A stretch of DNA of 64,000 nucleotides from Actinoallomurus iriomotensis (GTDB taxonomy: Bacteria; Actinomycetota; Actinomycetes; Streptosporangiales; Streptosporangiaceae). The stretch is from assembly GCF_030269445.1 (NCBI RefSeq), contig NZ_BSTJ01000014.1:124001-188000 (forward strand). The letters run 5' to 3'. Position 1 is the first letter of the stretch; every line of letters begins with the position of its first letter. The notes beneath the pieces are model-generated. The model saw nothing but the letters and a program-made list of their open reading frames with translations, was not told where the DNA came from and did not search any database. A program made the position numbers and the translations under genes. Shown piece by piece: positions 33,030 through 41,831 of this stretch.

Positions 33030-36000
33030 TTGAGTTTCTTGCTTTTCCGCAGGCCCGTGCGCCGACGCGCGCCGGAGATGCCCGACGGGGAGATCAACCT
33101 CCAGGAGCCGCCGACCCTCCCCGAAACGGTGCCCGACTCGTCCGCCATCTGGACGTACCTGCCGATGGCGCTGATGTCCGGCGCCATGATGATGATGTAC
33201 ATGACGCGCGGCGGCGGGAGCAGGACCAACGGCTTCCTGCCGATCTCGCTGATCATGATGGTCGCCGCCGCCGGTGCGATGCTGCTGGGCAACGGCATGC
33301 GCCGCAGCGGCGAACGCAAGCAGAAGCTCAAGGGCGCGCGCCGCGACTACCTCCGCTATCTCTCCCAGACCCGGCGCAAGGTCCGCAACGCCGTGCGCGA
33401 CCAACAGAAGTCCCTGGTCTGGCGGCACCCGTCCCCGCTGACGCTGTGGTCCGTGATCGGCACCACCCGCATGTGGGAGCGCCGCCCGTCCGACCCCGAC
33501 TTCGCCGAGGCGCGGCTCGCCATCGGCGAGCAGAAGCTCGGGCTGCGGCTGTCGCCGACCTCCACCAAGCCGGTCGAGGACCTCGAACCGCTGACCGCCC
33601 ACGCGCTGCGCAGCTTCATCCGCGCGTACGCCACCGTGCCCGAGCAGCCCACCGCCGTCTACCTGCGGTCCTGGGCCCGGCTGCTGATGCGCGGGGACGA
33701 GGAGGCCATCCGCGGCATGGTGCGGGCGATGATCGCTCAGCTCGTCGTCTTCCACTGCCCGGACGACCTGTGGCTCGCGCTGTGCGTCGCGCCCGGCCGC
33801 CGGGCCGAGTGGGAGTGGGTCAAGTGGCTGCCGCACAACCACAACCCGCACGACAACGACGGCGCCGGGCCGGTCCGCATGATCGCCACCGACTTCCCGG
33901 AACTGGAGGGAATGCTCGGCGCCGAGTTCTGGGAGCGCCCGCAGTACGACCCGGAGGCGCGGACCGGCCGCGAGGAGCCGTACACGCTCATCGTGGTGGA
34001 CGGCGCCACCATCCCGGCCGGGCACCCGCTGGACGGCCCGGGGATGCGCAATGTCACCGTGCTCGACCTGAGTGGCACGCTCACCTGGCGGCCGGGCCGT
34101 ACGACCCTGCGTCTCGATGTGCGGGACGGCGAGCTGCGGCTGGTCCGTACCGACCGCGACCGCAAGGAGCAGACGACCCTGCTCGGCCGGCCCGATGACC
34201 TGGGCGTGCGGAGCGCGGCCGCGCTGGCCAAGAGGCTCTCGCCGTACCGGCTGGGCGTGGGCGGCGAGACCGCGGAACCGCTGTCGTCCACCATCGATCT
34301 GGCCACGCTGCTGGGCATCCCCGACCTGCACCGCCACGACCCCGCGACGCTGTGGCGCAAGCGCACGGCCTCCGAGCGGCTGAAGGTGCCGATCGCGGTC
34401 GGCGCCGACGGCACGCCCGTGGAGCTGGACATCAAGGAGTCCGCGCAGGGCGGCACCGGCCCGCACGGCATGCTGATCGGCGCGACCGGCTCGGGCAAGA
34501 GCGAGCTGCTGCGCACGCTCGTCCTCGCGATGGCGCTGACCAACTCCTCCGAGACGCTCAACTTCGTCCTCGTCGACTTCAAGGGCGGCGCGACCTTCCT
34601 CGGCCTGGACGAGCTGCCGCACGTCTCCGCGGTCATCACGAACCTGGCCGACGAGGCGTCGCTGGTCGCCCGCATGCGCGACGCGATCCACGGTGAGCTG
34701 ATGCGGCGGCAGGAGCTGCTGCGCGCCGCCGGCAACTACGTGTCCGTGCTGGAGTACGAGCGGGCGCGCGCCTCCGGCACGCCGCTGGAGCCGCTGCCGA
34801 GCCTGTTCGTGGTGGTGGACGAGTTCAGCGAGCTGCTCGCCGCACACCGCGACTTCATGGAGCTGTTCGTGATGATCGGCCGGCTCGGCCGCAGCCTCGG
34901 CGTGCACCTGCTGCTCGCCTCGCAGCGGCTCGACGAGGGCCGGATGCACCAGCTGGAGAGCCACCTGTCCTACCGCATCGGCCTGCGAACGTTCTCGGCC
35001 ATGGAGAGCCGCGGCGTGCTCGGCGTCCCGGACGCGCACACGCTCCCGCCGCAGCCCGGCAGCGGCTTCCTCAAGACCGGTGTCGAGGCGCTGACGCGGT
35101 TCCGCGCGGCCTACTCCTCCGGCGCATACCGGGCGCGCAGCAAGGCCGACCAGGCGCGGGTCGCGAGCCAGGTGGTGCCGTGGTCCGCCTCGCGGGTCGC
35201 GCCGGTCGAGCCGCCCGAGCCCGTGGAGGCCGAGGAGGAGACCGAGGAGACCGGCGAGACGCTGCTGTCGGTCGCGGTCGACCGGATGCGCGACGCCGGT
35301 CCGCCCGCCCACCAGGTGTGGCTGCCGCCGCTGGACCTGCCCCCGACGCTCGACCAGATCCTCCCGCCGCTCGAGCCCGACGACGTTCTCGGCCTGACGA
35401 CCGTCGACTGGGAGCTCCGCGGCGAGCTCACCGTGCCGGTGGGCATCGTCGACCGGCCCTTCGAGCAGATCCGCGACCTGCTGGTCGTCGACCTGCACGG
35501 CGCGGGCGGCCACGTCGCCATCGCCGGCGGCCCGCAGAGCGGCAAGAGCACGCTCATCCGCACCATGATCGCCGCGCTGGCGCTCACCCACACGCCGCGC
35601 GAGGTGCAGTTCTACTGCCTCGACTTCGGCGGCGGCACGCTGATCGGCCTGGCCGGCCTCCCGCACGTCGCCGGGGTCGCCGCGCGCATGGACGCCGAAC
35701 GCGTCGGCCGGACGATCGCCGAGGTCACCGCGCTGCTCGCCGACCGCGAGCAGTTCTTCCTCACGCACGAGATCGACTCGATGGCGACCTACCGGCGCCG
35801 CCGGGCGGAGGGCGAGTTCGCCGACCAGCCGCACGGGGACGTGTTCCTCATCGTGGACGGATGGTCGACGCTCCGGCAGGACTACGACCGGTACCTCCCG
35901 ACGTTCAACGCGATCGCCGCCCGCGGCCTCAACTACGGCATCCACCTCATCATCACGACCGCACGCTGGGTCGAGCTGACGGCGGCCGTGCGCGACCAGG

Positions 36001-36980
36001 CCGCGACCCACCTGGAGCTGCGGATGGGCGATCCGATGGACTCGGAGATCGACGCCCGCCGCGCGGCCTCCGTGCCGCGCGTCCCCGGCCGCGGCATGAC
36101 CCGCGACAGCAAGCTGCACTACCTCACCGCTCTGCCGCGCATCGACTCGGTGGAGAGCGCCGGCGACCTCGCGGAGGGGGTCGCCGGGCTGGTGGCGGCG
36201 GTGAGCGAGAGCTGGTCGGGGCCGCCGGCGCCGCCGGTGCGGATGCTGCCGGCCACGCTGCACGCACGCGAGCTGCCCGCGCCCGAGGGCGACTTCCGCG
36301 TGCCCCTGGGGCTGGAGGAAGAACGGCTCTCCACGGTGTGGCACGACTTCGGCGAGAACCCCCACATGATCGTGGTCGGCGACACCGAGTGCGGCAAGAC
36401 GAACCTGCTGCGGCTCATGGCCAAGGCCATCACCACGCGGTACACGCCCGAGGAGGCCCGCATCATGGTGGTGGACTACCGCCGTGAGCTGGTCGAGGCG
36501 GTGCCCGACGAATACCGGCTCGGGCACGCCGTGTCGATTGACGCGCTACGCGACCTCCTGGACGGCGCCGGACGGGCGATCAAGGCGCGCGTGCCGGGCC
36601 CGGACATCGCGCCGGCCCGCATGCGGCTGTGCGACTGGTGGAGCGGGCCCCGGCTGTTCATCCTGGTCGACGACTACGACATGGTCGGCGCGGGCCCGAT
36701 GCAGCATCCGTTCGACCCGCTCATCCCGCATCTCGCCCTCGGCTACGAGGTCGGCCTGCACCTGGTCGTCGCGCGGTCCGCGGCGGGCGCCGGACGCGGG
36801 CTGGGCGAGATGATGATGCGGCGGCTCCAGGAGGTCAACACGCCCTCCCTGCTGATGTCGTGCCCACCGGACGAAGGCTTCCTGTTCGGCAACATCAAGG
36901 GCCGCATCCTGCCGCCCGGCCGGGCCCTGCGGATCGCCCGGCGCAAGGCGGTGCAGATGCAGACGGCCCTGCTCGACTGA
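33030..36980 (+). CDS. eccC: EccC, three-domain FtsK/SpoIIIE-type T7SS ATPase
   Basis: 1316 residues. A TTG start at 33030 is chosen because AGGAGG ends six bases before it; an in-frame GTG at 33003 has no such site. Two membrane segments follow (about 37-56 with LPMALMSGAMMMMYM, and 66-85). Three P-loop domains carry GATGSGKSE (Lys 490), GGPQSGKST (Lys 839) and GDTECGKTN (Lys 1123). The DUF region between the membrane segments and the first ATPase is intact. EccCa and EccCb are fused, as in Firmicutes and most actinomycetes outside ESX-1. It should drive substrate recognition and export. It is transcribed alone and opposite to eccD/eccB. Confidence 0.95.
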   Translation: MSFLLFRRPVRRRAPEMPDGEINLQEPPTLPETVPDSSAIWTYLPMALMSGAMMMMYMTRGGGSRTNGFLPISLIMMVAAAGAMLLGNGMRRSGERKQKLKGARRDYLRYLSQTRRKVRNAVRDQQKSLVWRHPSPLTLWSVIGTTRMWERRPSDPDFAEARLAIGEQKLGLRLSPTSTKPVEDLEPLTAHALRSFIRAYATVPEQPTAVYLRSWARLLMRGDEEAIRGMVRAMIAQLVVFHCPDDLWLALCVAPGRRAEWEWVKWLPHNHNPHDNDGAGPVRMIATDFPELEGMLGAEFWERPQYDPEARTGREEPYTLIVVDGATIPAGHPLDGPGMRNVTVLDLSGTLTWRPGRTTLRLDVRDGELRLVRTDRDRKEQTTLLGRPDDLGVRSAAALAKRLSPYRLGVGGETAEPLSSTIDLATLLGIPDLHRHDPATLWRKRTASERLKVPIAVGADGTPVELDIKESAQGGTGPHGMLIGATGSGKSELLRTLVLAMALTNSSETLNFVLVDFKGGATFLGLDELPHVSAVITNLADEASLVARMRDAIHGELMRRQELLRAAGNYVSVLEYERARASGTPLEPLPSLFVVVDEFSELLAAHRDFMELFVMIGRLGRSLGVHLLLASQRLDEGRMHQLESHLSYRIGLRTFSAMESRGVLGVPDAHTLPPQPGSGFLKTGVEALTRFRAAYSSGAYRARSKADQARVASQVVPWSASRVAPVEPPEPVEAEEETEETGETLLSVAVDRMRDAGPPAHQVWLPPLDLPPTLDQILPPLEPDDVLGLTTVDWELRGELTVPVGIVDRPFEQIRDLLVVDLHGAGGHVAIAGGPQSGKSTLIRTMIAALALTHTPREVQFYCLDFGGGTLIGLAGLPHVAGVAARMDAERVGRTIAEVTALLADREQFFLTHEIDSMATYRRRRAEGEFADQPHGDVFLIVDGWSTLRQDYDRYLPTFNAIAARGLNYGIHLIITTARWVELTAAVRDQAATHLELRMGDPMDSEIDARRAASVPRVPGRGMTRDSKLHYLTALPRIDSVESAGDLAEGVAGLVAAVSESWSGPPAPPVRMLPATLHARELPAPEGDFRVPLGLEEERLSTVWHDFGENPHMIVVGDTECGKTNLLRLMAKAITTRYTPEEARIMVVDYRRELVEAVPDEYRLGHAVSIDALRDLLDGAGRAIKARVPGPDIAPARMRLCDWWSGPRLFILVDDYDMVGAGPMQHPFDPLIPHLALGYEVGLHLVVARSAAGAGRGLGEMMMRRLQEVNTPSLLMSCPPDEGFLFGNIKGRILPPGRALRIARRKAVQMQTALLD

Positions 36981-37003
36981 GCCGCGCACGGCGGCCCGTG
37001 GTC

Positions 37004-37504
37004 CTAGTCGAGTGACGTGTCGCCGAGGGACTCCAGGAGGTCGCGCAGCGTGCCCGCCAGCCGGTCGCGCTCGCGTGGGCCCAGTGCGGCCAGGAGGAGC
37101 GCCTCGTTCTCGGTGTGCGGGCCGACCAGCTTCTCGACCGTCTCCCAGCCGCGTTCGGTGAGCCGTACGCGCACCGAGCGGCGGTCCGTCTCGTCGGGCA
37201 CGCGTTCGACGAGTCCCCGCTTGGCCATCCGGTCGATGCGGTTGGTGATCGCACCGGACGTGATCATCGCCGCCCGGTTGAGGGCGCCGGCCGTCAGCTC
37301 GTACGGCGGGCCCGACCGGCGCAGGGTGGCCATGACGTCGAACTCCCACCGCTCCAGGTCGTGCTCGGCGAAGAACTCCTTCAACCGGATGTCCAGCAAC
37401 CGTGACAGGCGGGAGATCCGCCCGACGATCCCCATCGGCCACACGTCGACGTCGGGACGTTCCCGTCCCCACTGGGCCAGCACCAGGTCAACCGCGTCAC
37501 TCAT
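37004..37504 (-). CDS. MarR-family transcriptional regulator
   Basis: 166 residues. A winged helix-turn-helix core is seen: FDVMATLRRSGPPYELTAGA, AMITSGAITNRIDRMAKRGL and the wing VPDETDRRSVRVRLTERG. GGGAGG lies four bases before the ATG at 37504. It is divergent from a DMT-family transporter, and the space between them holds AACGTT-centred palindromes, so it probably represses both itself and the transporter. The ligand is unknown. The gene ends 24 bp from the eccC stop in a convergent arrangement. Confidence 0.9.
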   Translation of the reverse strand: MSDAVDLVLAQWGRERPDVDVWPMGIVGRISRLSRLLDIRLKEFFAEHDLERWEFDVMATLRRSGPPYELTAGALNRAAMITSGAITNRIDRMAKRGLVERVPDETDRRSVRVRLTERGWETVEKLVGPHTENEALLLAALGPRERDRLAGTLRDLLESLGDTSLD

Positions 37505-37577
37505 GGGTCCTCCCTCTCACGATTGACAATCTTAACGTTGAACTACTTGACGTTGAAGGTCTTCGCGTTGCACAGTT

Positions 37578-37593
37578 ATCTCAACGTTGAGAT
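37578..37593. promoter_or_regulatory. 16-bp perfect palindrome, likely MarR operator
   Basis: ATCTCAACGTTGAGAT is a perfect inverted repeat centred on AACGTT, 22 bp before the transporter start. Related half-sites occur upstream at about 37531-37540 (CTTAACGTTG) and 37548-37556 (TTGACGTTG). MarR proteins bind such palindromes as dimers. Confidence 0.75.
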
Positions 37594-37614
37594 TATCAAT
37601 GTGGAGAGATCGCC

Positions 37615-38535
37615 ATGCCTCTTTCACGCCTCCCCAACGCGCGGGATCTCGCGCTGACCGGGCTCACCCCGCTCGCCTGGGGATCGACCTACGCGGTCAC
37701 CACGGAGTTCCTGCCGCCCGGCCGGCCGATGTTCACCGCGCTGATGAGGGCGCTCCCGGCCGGCCTGGCCCTGCTGGCCCTCACCCGTACGCTTCCGCGC
37801 GGCGCGTGGATCTGGCGGGCGGCGGTGCTGGGCGTGCTGAACATCGGCGCGTTCTTCCCCCTGCTGTTCCTGGCGGCGTACCGGCTGCCGGGCGGCGTGG
37901 CGGCCGTCCTGGGCTCGGTGGGACCGCTCTTCGCGCTGGTCTTCGCGGCCATGCTGCTCGCCGAACGGCCGACCGCCCGCCGCCTGCTCGCCGGCCTCAT
38001 CGGGGTGCTGGGCGTGAGCCTGGTCGTCCTGCGCTCCGGCGCGCGCCTCGACACCGTCGGCGTACTCGCCGGACTGGCCGGGGCCGCGGCGATGTCGGCC
38101 GGAACGGTGCTCACCAAGCGCTGGGGACGTCCGGAGGGCGTCGGAGCGCTCACCCTCACCGGCTGGCAGCTCACCGCCGGCGGGCTCCTGCTCGTCCCCG
38201 TCAGCCTGCTCGCGGAGGGCGCCCCGCCCGCCCTCGACGGCCGCGCGGTGGCCGGCTACGTCTACCTCGGCGTCGTCGGCACGGCGATCGGGTACTGGCT
38301 GTGGTTCCGCGGCGTGTCCCGGCTGCCCGCCACCTCGGTCGCGTTCCTCACCCTGCTCAGCCCGCTGTCCGCCGCGGTGATCGGCTGGGCCGCGCTCGGC
38401 CAGGCGCTCAACGCGCTCCAGGCGCTCGGCATGGCGATCGCCTTCGGCGGCACGCTGCTCGGCCAGACGCGCCGTACGCGCCCCACCCCCACGCCTGAAC
38501 CCGCACCGGTGCCGGCCCCGGCCCGCGCCTGCTGA
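37615..38535 (+). CDS. EamA-family (DMT) exporter
   Basis: 306 residues with ten hydrophobic segments in two EamA repeats (first about 12-135, second about 150-285). Hallmarks are LTPLAWGSTYAVTTEFLPPG at the start and the second-repeat text FLTLLSPLSAAVIGWAALGQ. The C-terminus is Pro-rich (TPTPEPAPVPAPARAC). EamA proteins export metabolites, amino acids or drugs; the substrate cannot be told. Control by the divergent MarR regulator is likely. The next gene starts 11 bp later in the same operon. Confidence 0.92.
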   Translation: MPLSRLPNARDLALTGLTPLAWGSTYAVTTEFLPPGRPMFTALMRALPAGLALLALTRTLPRGAWIWRAAVLGVLNIGAFFPLLFLAAYRLPGGVAAVLGSVGPLFALVFAAMLLAERPTARRLLAGLIGVLGVSLVVLRSGARLDTVGVLAGLAGAAAMSAGTVLTKRWGRPEGVGALTLTGWQLTAGGLLLVPVSLLAEGAPPALDGRAVAGYVYLGVVGTAIGYWLWFRGVSRLPATSVAFLTLLSPLSAAVIGWAALGQALNALQALGMAIAFGGTLLGQTRRTRPTPTPEPAPVPAPARAC

Positions 38536-38546
38536 AGGAGAGAGAC

Positions 38547-38975
38547 ATGCGCATCACCGTGTTCGGCGCGGCCGGAGACACCGGAAGCCGGGTGGTGACC
38601 GAAGCGCTCGACCGCGCTCCGGCGCCACGGCTGCTGATCGTCGGCGGCGCGGCGACCCTGACCGTGCCGGGCACCGGCGGCTTCGTGATCGACGACCCGG
38701 ACTTCCCGGCGGACTGGCGGCCGATCGCGCTGGCGTGCGCCGAACAGCTCACGGTCTGCCGCACCACCGAAACCGACGTGGACTGGGCCTACCTGAGCCC
38801 GGCCGCACTGCTCGAACCGGGGAAGCGCACCGGCGTCTACCGGACGGGCACCGACACGCTGCTGACCGACGACGAGGGGAACTCCGCGATCTCCATGGAG
38901 GACCTCGCGGTCGCCCTGCTCGACGAGGCGGAGAACCCGGCCCACCACCGCACGAGATTCACCGTCGCCTGGTGA
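38547..38975 (+). CDS. Internally shortened NAD(P)-binding (NmrA/SDR-like) protein
   Basis: 142 residues starting MRITVFGAAGDTGSRVVTEA, the usual GxxGxxG nucleotide-binding start. The protein then jumps to RLLIVGGAATLTVPGTGGF and continues with the normal C-terminal half (WAYLSPAALLEPGKRTGVYR, ISMEDLAVALLDE). Family members are usually about 205-215 residues, so some 65 residues of the Rossmann core seem missing after residue about 25, in frame. GGAGAG precedes the ATG. It may be inactive or unstable. It is co-transcribed with the exporter. Confidence 0.8.
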   Translation: MRITVFGAAGDTGSRVVTEALDRAPAPRLLIVGGAATLTVPGTGGFVIDDPDFPADWRPIALACAEQLTVCRTTETDVDWAYLSPAALLEPGKRTGVYRTGTDTLLTDDEGNSAISMEDLAVALLDEAENPAHHRTRFTVAW

Positions 38976-38980
38976 GGCGA

Positions 38981-39316
38981 TCACCGCGCCTTCCCACCGC
39001 GGTCCCGTAAGGCCGTCTGTTTCCGCAGGATCCGGCGCATCAAGCCATAGCTGACGCCGAACTCCTGCGCCACGCGTCGGATGGGCCAGCCTTGGTCGTA
39101 GAGACGCGCGGCATCCCGTTCGAAGCCCTGCCGCTCGACCACGTTGGCGTCCCGGAGAGCCACCACCTCGCCGCGCCGGTAGCGGCGATGGCCGCCGGGG
39201 GTGCGTACGGCGGGCTTGATGAGCCCGTCCCGCGCCCACCGGGCGACCGTGGTGGTCCGTACGCCCAGCAGCGCCGCCGCCTCGCGCGGCGTGAGCAGAT
39301 CGTCGAAGTCAGGCAT
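38981..39316 (-). CDS. BldC/MerR-like helix-turn-helix regulator with extra C-terminal HTH
   Basis: 111 residues with the start at ATG 39316 ([20 protein letters not shown]). The N-terminal half is a MerR-type winged helix: [20 protein letters not shown], then [16 protein letters not shown], as in BldC and excisionase-like proteins. The C-terminal part ([20 protein letters not shown], then GLMRRILRK) looks like a second helix-turn-helix. ATGCCTGA overlaps the end of the HATPase gene by 8 bases, so translation is coupled. An upstream in-frame ATG at 39337 is possible but would overlap more. Confidence 0.8.
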   Translation of the reverse strand: MPDFDDLLTPREAAALLGVRTTTVARWARDGLIKPAVRTPGGHRRYRRGEVVALRDANVVERQGFERDAARLYDQGWPIRRVAQEFGVSYGLMRRILRKQTALRDRGGKAR

Positions 39317-39680
39317 CGGGGAGGACCGCCCATACACATTTTCCAGGGGCCACCACGCGGCATCCCCACGTCTCCGAGAAAGCCGCGATCAAATGCATTC
39401 CACGTCCGTGTTCGCCGTCGAAGTCGATCGGCAGGACCGTGGGGCGATGTGGAGATGAGTCCCACATCTCAAGGCGGACGGCTCCGCCGTTCCAGTCGAC
39501 CGCGACGATGTAGTCCCGGCTCGGCGTGTGAATCAGCGCGTTGTTGAACATCTCACCGATGACCTGGACTCCGTCGTCGATCTGACCGGACCGCCCCCAC
39601 AGACGAAGCCTGGACGCGACGAAGTCTCGCGCTATACCGGCCGACGTGAGGAATGGCGGCAGACGCCGCTCCTGACGCAT
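39309..39680 (-). CDS. HATPase-domain ATP-binding protein (anti-sigma-factor-kinase-like)
   Basis: 123 residues with the start at ATG 39680, GGGAG seven bases before it. GHKL motifs are visible: N-box [12 protein letters not shown]1 box [10 protein letters not shown] and G2 box [13 protein letters not shown]. These short single-domain ATPases resemble RsbW/SpoIIAB and are frequent in actinomycetes next to XRE and DUF397 genes, as here. The role is probably regulatory (partner-switching or phosphorylation), but no partner is known. An upstream start at 39806 is possible; the coding signal there is weak. Confidence 0.8.
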   Translation of the reverse strand: MRQERRLPPFLTSAGIARDFVASRLRLWGRSGQIDDGVQVIGEMFNNALIHTPSRDYIVAVDWNGGAVRLEMWDSSPHRPTVLPIDFDGEHGRGMHLIAAFSETWGCRVVAPGKCVWAVLPDA

Positions 39681-39848
39681 CGCGTCGCTCCCATCTTTCG
39701 CCAACGAGTCGCGGCCTATTGCCGCGATACCGCTAAAGACTGGCCCGAGCGAACTACGATCGGAATGGTTCGACACAGCCACCAGAGCAAGGCCACGGCG
39801 AAACACGGTTCACTGAATCAAAAGTGAAATAACCACAAGAGGGAGATT

Positions 39849-40658
39849 ATGGGCAGAACCCCCAGTCCGACGCTGATCACGCTCGGCCGCATCGTGCGGT
39901 TCTGTCGGGACGCGGCGGATATCAAGCAGGCCGACCTGGCCAGGACACTCGGCTACTCGGTGGGCTGGCTGAGCAACGTGGAAACGGGCCAGCTCCGCGC
40001 GCGGCGCGACCAGGTGGTCGCCATCGAGAAGGCATTAGGCCTGGCGGAGTCGACGCTCACCGACATCTACGACGACCTCCGCCACGACCACCCTGTGGAG
40101 CGGTTCGAGAGGTACGAGGAGAGGGAGCGCCGAGCCACGAGAATCCTCGACTACGAGCCCCTGGCCGTACCCGGCCTGCTCCAGACCGAGGAAACGGCAC
40201 GCGCTCTGCTGGTCGCCGGCCGACCCGCGGACCCGCCGGACGCCATCGACGATCTCGTGGATAGACGCATGGCCCGGCAGCACATCTTTACGCGGGACAC
40301 TCCGCCGACGCTGTGGGTCATACTCGACGAGACGGTGATCCGACGCCCGGTCGGAGGATCGAAGGTCCACGCCGGCCAACTCGACCACCTGCTGAAAATG
40401 GCCGAGCGGCCGGGAATCTCGGTTCAGGTCATACCGTTCGCCACCGGTGCGCACGCGGGCCTCGTCGGCGTATTTCACATCCTCAGCTTCGGGAACGAAC
40501 CGAGCATCGCGTACACTGAAGATCCAGCGACCGGACATATTCACGAACGACCTGAACTGGTGCGGACGATATCTGATACGTATCACGCGCTTCAGACGTC
40601 GGCACTTCCCTCCACAGCATCGCTAGCGATCATCAAGGAGGTGAGAGACGAAATATGA
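39849..40658 (+). CDS. XRE-family regulator with DUF5753 domain
   Basis: 269 residues. The N-terminal helix-turn-helix is KQADLARTLGYSVGWLSNVE (about 27-46). The C-terminal DUF5753 begins RATRILDYEPLAVPGLLQTE and includes RRMARQHIFT and IPFATGAHAGLVGVFHIL. Such proteins act with a small DUF397 partner in Streptomyces development or toxin-antitoxin-like pairs (family knowledge). The stop overlaps the start of the first DUF397 gene by four bases (ATGA). GAGGGAG precedes the ATG. Confidence 0.93.
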   Translation: MGRTPSPTLITLGRIVRFCRDAADIKQADLARTLGYSVGWLSNVETGQLRARRDQVVAIEKALGLAESTLTDIYDDLRHDHPVERFERYEERERRATRILDYEPLAVPGLLQTEETARALLVAGRPADPPDAIDDLVDRRMARQHIFTRDTPPTLWVILDETVIRRPVGGSKVHAGQLDHLLKMAERPGISVQVIPFATGAHAGLVGVFHILSFGNEPSIAYTEDPATGHIHERPELVRTISDTYHALQTSALPSTASLAIIKEVRDEI

Positions 40659-40747
40659 CCGTCGAGAATTCCGAATGGCGCAAGTCCAGCCGCTCAGGAG
40701 GCAACGGTGGCACATGCGTCGAGGTCACCGTCGTCCAGGCGGACTAG
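40655..40747 (+). CDS. Minimal DUF397 protein, copy 1 (30 residues)
   Basis: MTVENSEWRKSSRSGGNGGT continues into CVEVTVVQAD and stops. The WRKSSxSGGNGGxCVEV core is the DUF397 signature. Family members are usually 60-75 residues with a further VRDS...F/W tail, which is absent here. The start overlaps the XRE stop (ATGA), with AAGGAGG upstream inside the XRE gene, so the frame is clearly translated. It is the likely partner of the XRE-DUF5753 protein. Confidence 0.85.
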   Translation: MTVENSEWRKSSRSGGNGGTCVEVTVVQAD

Positions 40748-40758
40748 GGGACGAGACC

Positions 40759-40851
40759 ATGATCGTCGAGTATGCCGAATGGCGTAAGGCCAGCCGCTCA
40801 GGAGGCAACGGTGGCGCGTGTGTCGAGGTCACCGTTCTCCAGGCCGACTAG
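40759..40851 (+). CDS. Minimal DUF397 protein, copy 2 (30 residues)
   Basis: MIVEYAEWRKASRSGGNGGA continues into CVEVTVLQAD and stops, with the same length and end as copy 1, from which it differs at six residues. It starts 11 bp after copy 1 and is a tandem duplicate. It also lacks the usual C-terminal half of DUF397. GACGAGA upstream may serve as a weak ribosome site. Confidence 0.82.
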   Translation: MIVEYAEWRKASRSGGNGGACVEVTVLQAD

Positions 40852-40867
40852 GATCCCCTGAGCAGCA

Positions 40868-40900
40868 GAAAGCCTCTGATCAGTGCGATCAGAGGCTTTC
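40868..40900. terminator. Bidirectional intrinsic terminator
   Basis: A 14-bp perfect stem (GAAAGCCTCTGATC) with the 5-base loop AGTGC lies between the convergent DUF397 copy 2 and the epimerase gene, whose stop is two bases away. Stem ends give A and T runs on either strand. Confidence 0.9.
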
Positions 40901-40902
40901 AC

Positions 40903-41808
40903 TTATGCGAAGTAGTGGCCTTGCTCCAGGTCCTCGATGAGTCCCGGATGGGCCGGTTCCCAGCCGAGCACCTTTCGGGTCACCTCACTGGAAGTCGGGT
41001 TGTCCACCCCCACGACCGTGCCGAGGAAGGCGAAGCGCTCCCCGGCGTCCTCTGCGGAGATGCTTTCCACGGGCACACCGGCCCCGCGGCCGATGGTGGC
41101 CGCGATGTCGCGGAAGGGGATGCCCTCGTCCGCGACCGCGTGCAGGCGGCTCCCGGCCGGGGCGCTCTCCAGGGCCAGCCGGTACACCCGCGCCGCGTCG
41201 AGTGTGTGCACCGACGGCCATCGGTTCGCCCCGTCTCCCACGTACGCCGACGCGCCGGTCTGCCGTGCCACGCCGATCAGGATGTGCGCGAAGCCGTGGT
41301 GGTCTAGCGAACTGTGCACGATCGGGGGCAGCCGGACGGCGGACGATCGCACGCCGTGTTCGGCGAGTCCGATCACGAAGTTCTCCGCGTCCACCCGGGG
41401 ACCGCCGGGAGCGAAGTCGGCCTCGGTGCCCGGTCGTCCGGTGATGCCCGCGCCGGCGAGCATGAGCGTGCCGGACGAGGTGACGAGCGGCTTGCCCGTC
41501 CCTTCGAGCGCCGAGGCGAGCGCCTTGATGGCGGCGAAGTCGGCGGCGGCCGCACCGGCGAAGTCACCGGCCCCCATCAGGTCGTGCTTGAAGGCGAGGT
41601 GGATGACGCCGTCGGCCGCCTCGGCGGCCTCGCGCAGCCCGTCCAGGTCGTCCAGGTCGCCGCGTCGGACCTCGGCGCCGGCGGCCGCGATCGCCTCGGC
41701 TGAGCGGTCCGAACGCGCCAGCCCCACGACCTGATGCCCGGCCCGTAGCAGTTCGGGTACGACCGCCGACCCGATGTGCCCGGACGCGCCGGTCACGAGA
41801 ACACGCAT
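40903..41808 (-). CDS. NAD-dependent epimerase/SDR-family protein
   Basis: 301 residues. MRVLVTGASGHIGSAVVPEL carries the extended-SDR GxxGxxG motif, RGDLDD the acidic adenine contact and GVIHLAF the following strand. The usual YxxxK is not obvious: the region corresponding to it reads VDAENFVIGLAEHGVRSS, so this is an atypical member. Similar proteins are annotated as nucleoside-diphosphate-sugar epimerases or nitrosative-stress SDRs. It faces a TetR regulator across two operator-like palindromes and is probably its target. Confidence 0.88.
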   Translation of the reverse strand: MRVLVTGASGHIGSAVVPELLRAGHQVVGLARSDRSAEAIAAAGAEVRRGDLDDLDGLREAAEAADGVIHLAFKHDLMGAGDFAGAAAADFAAIKALASALEGTGKPLVTSSGTLMLAGAGITGRPGTEADFAPGGPRVDAENFVIGLAEHGVRSSAVRLPPIVHSSLDHHGFAHILIGVARQTGASAYVGDGANRWPSVHTLDAARVYRLALESAPAGSRLHAVADEGIPFRDIAATIGRGAGVPVESISAEDAGERFAFLGTVVGVDNPTSSEVTRKVLGWEPAHPGLIEDLEQGHYFA

Positions 41809-41831
41809 GGGAAACCCTCCCGGAAATGAGT

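Noticed and set aside
32922-36527. 1201-codon minus-strand frame opposite eccC
   Set aside because: eccC has three P-loops and a ribosome site on the plus strand; the antisense frame has no domain.
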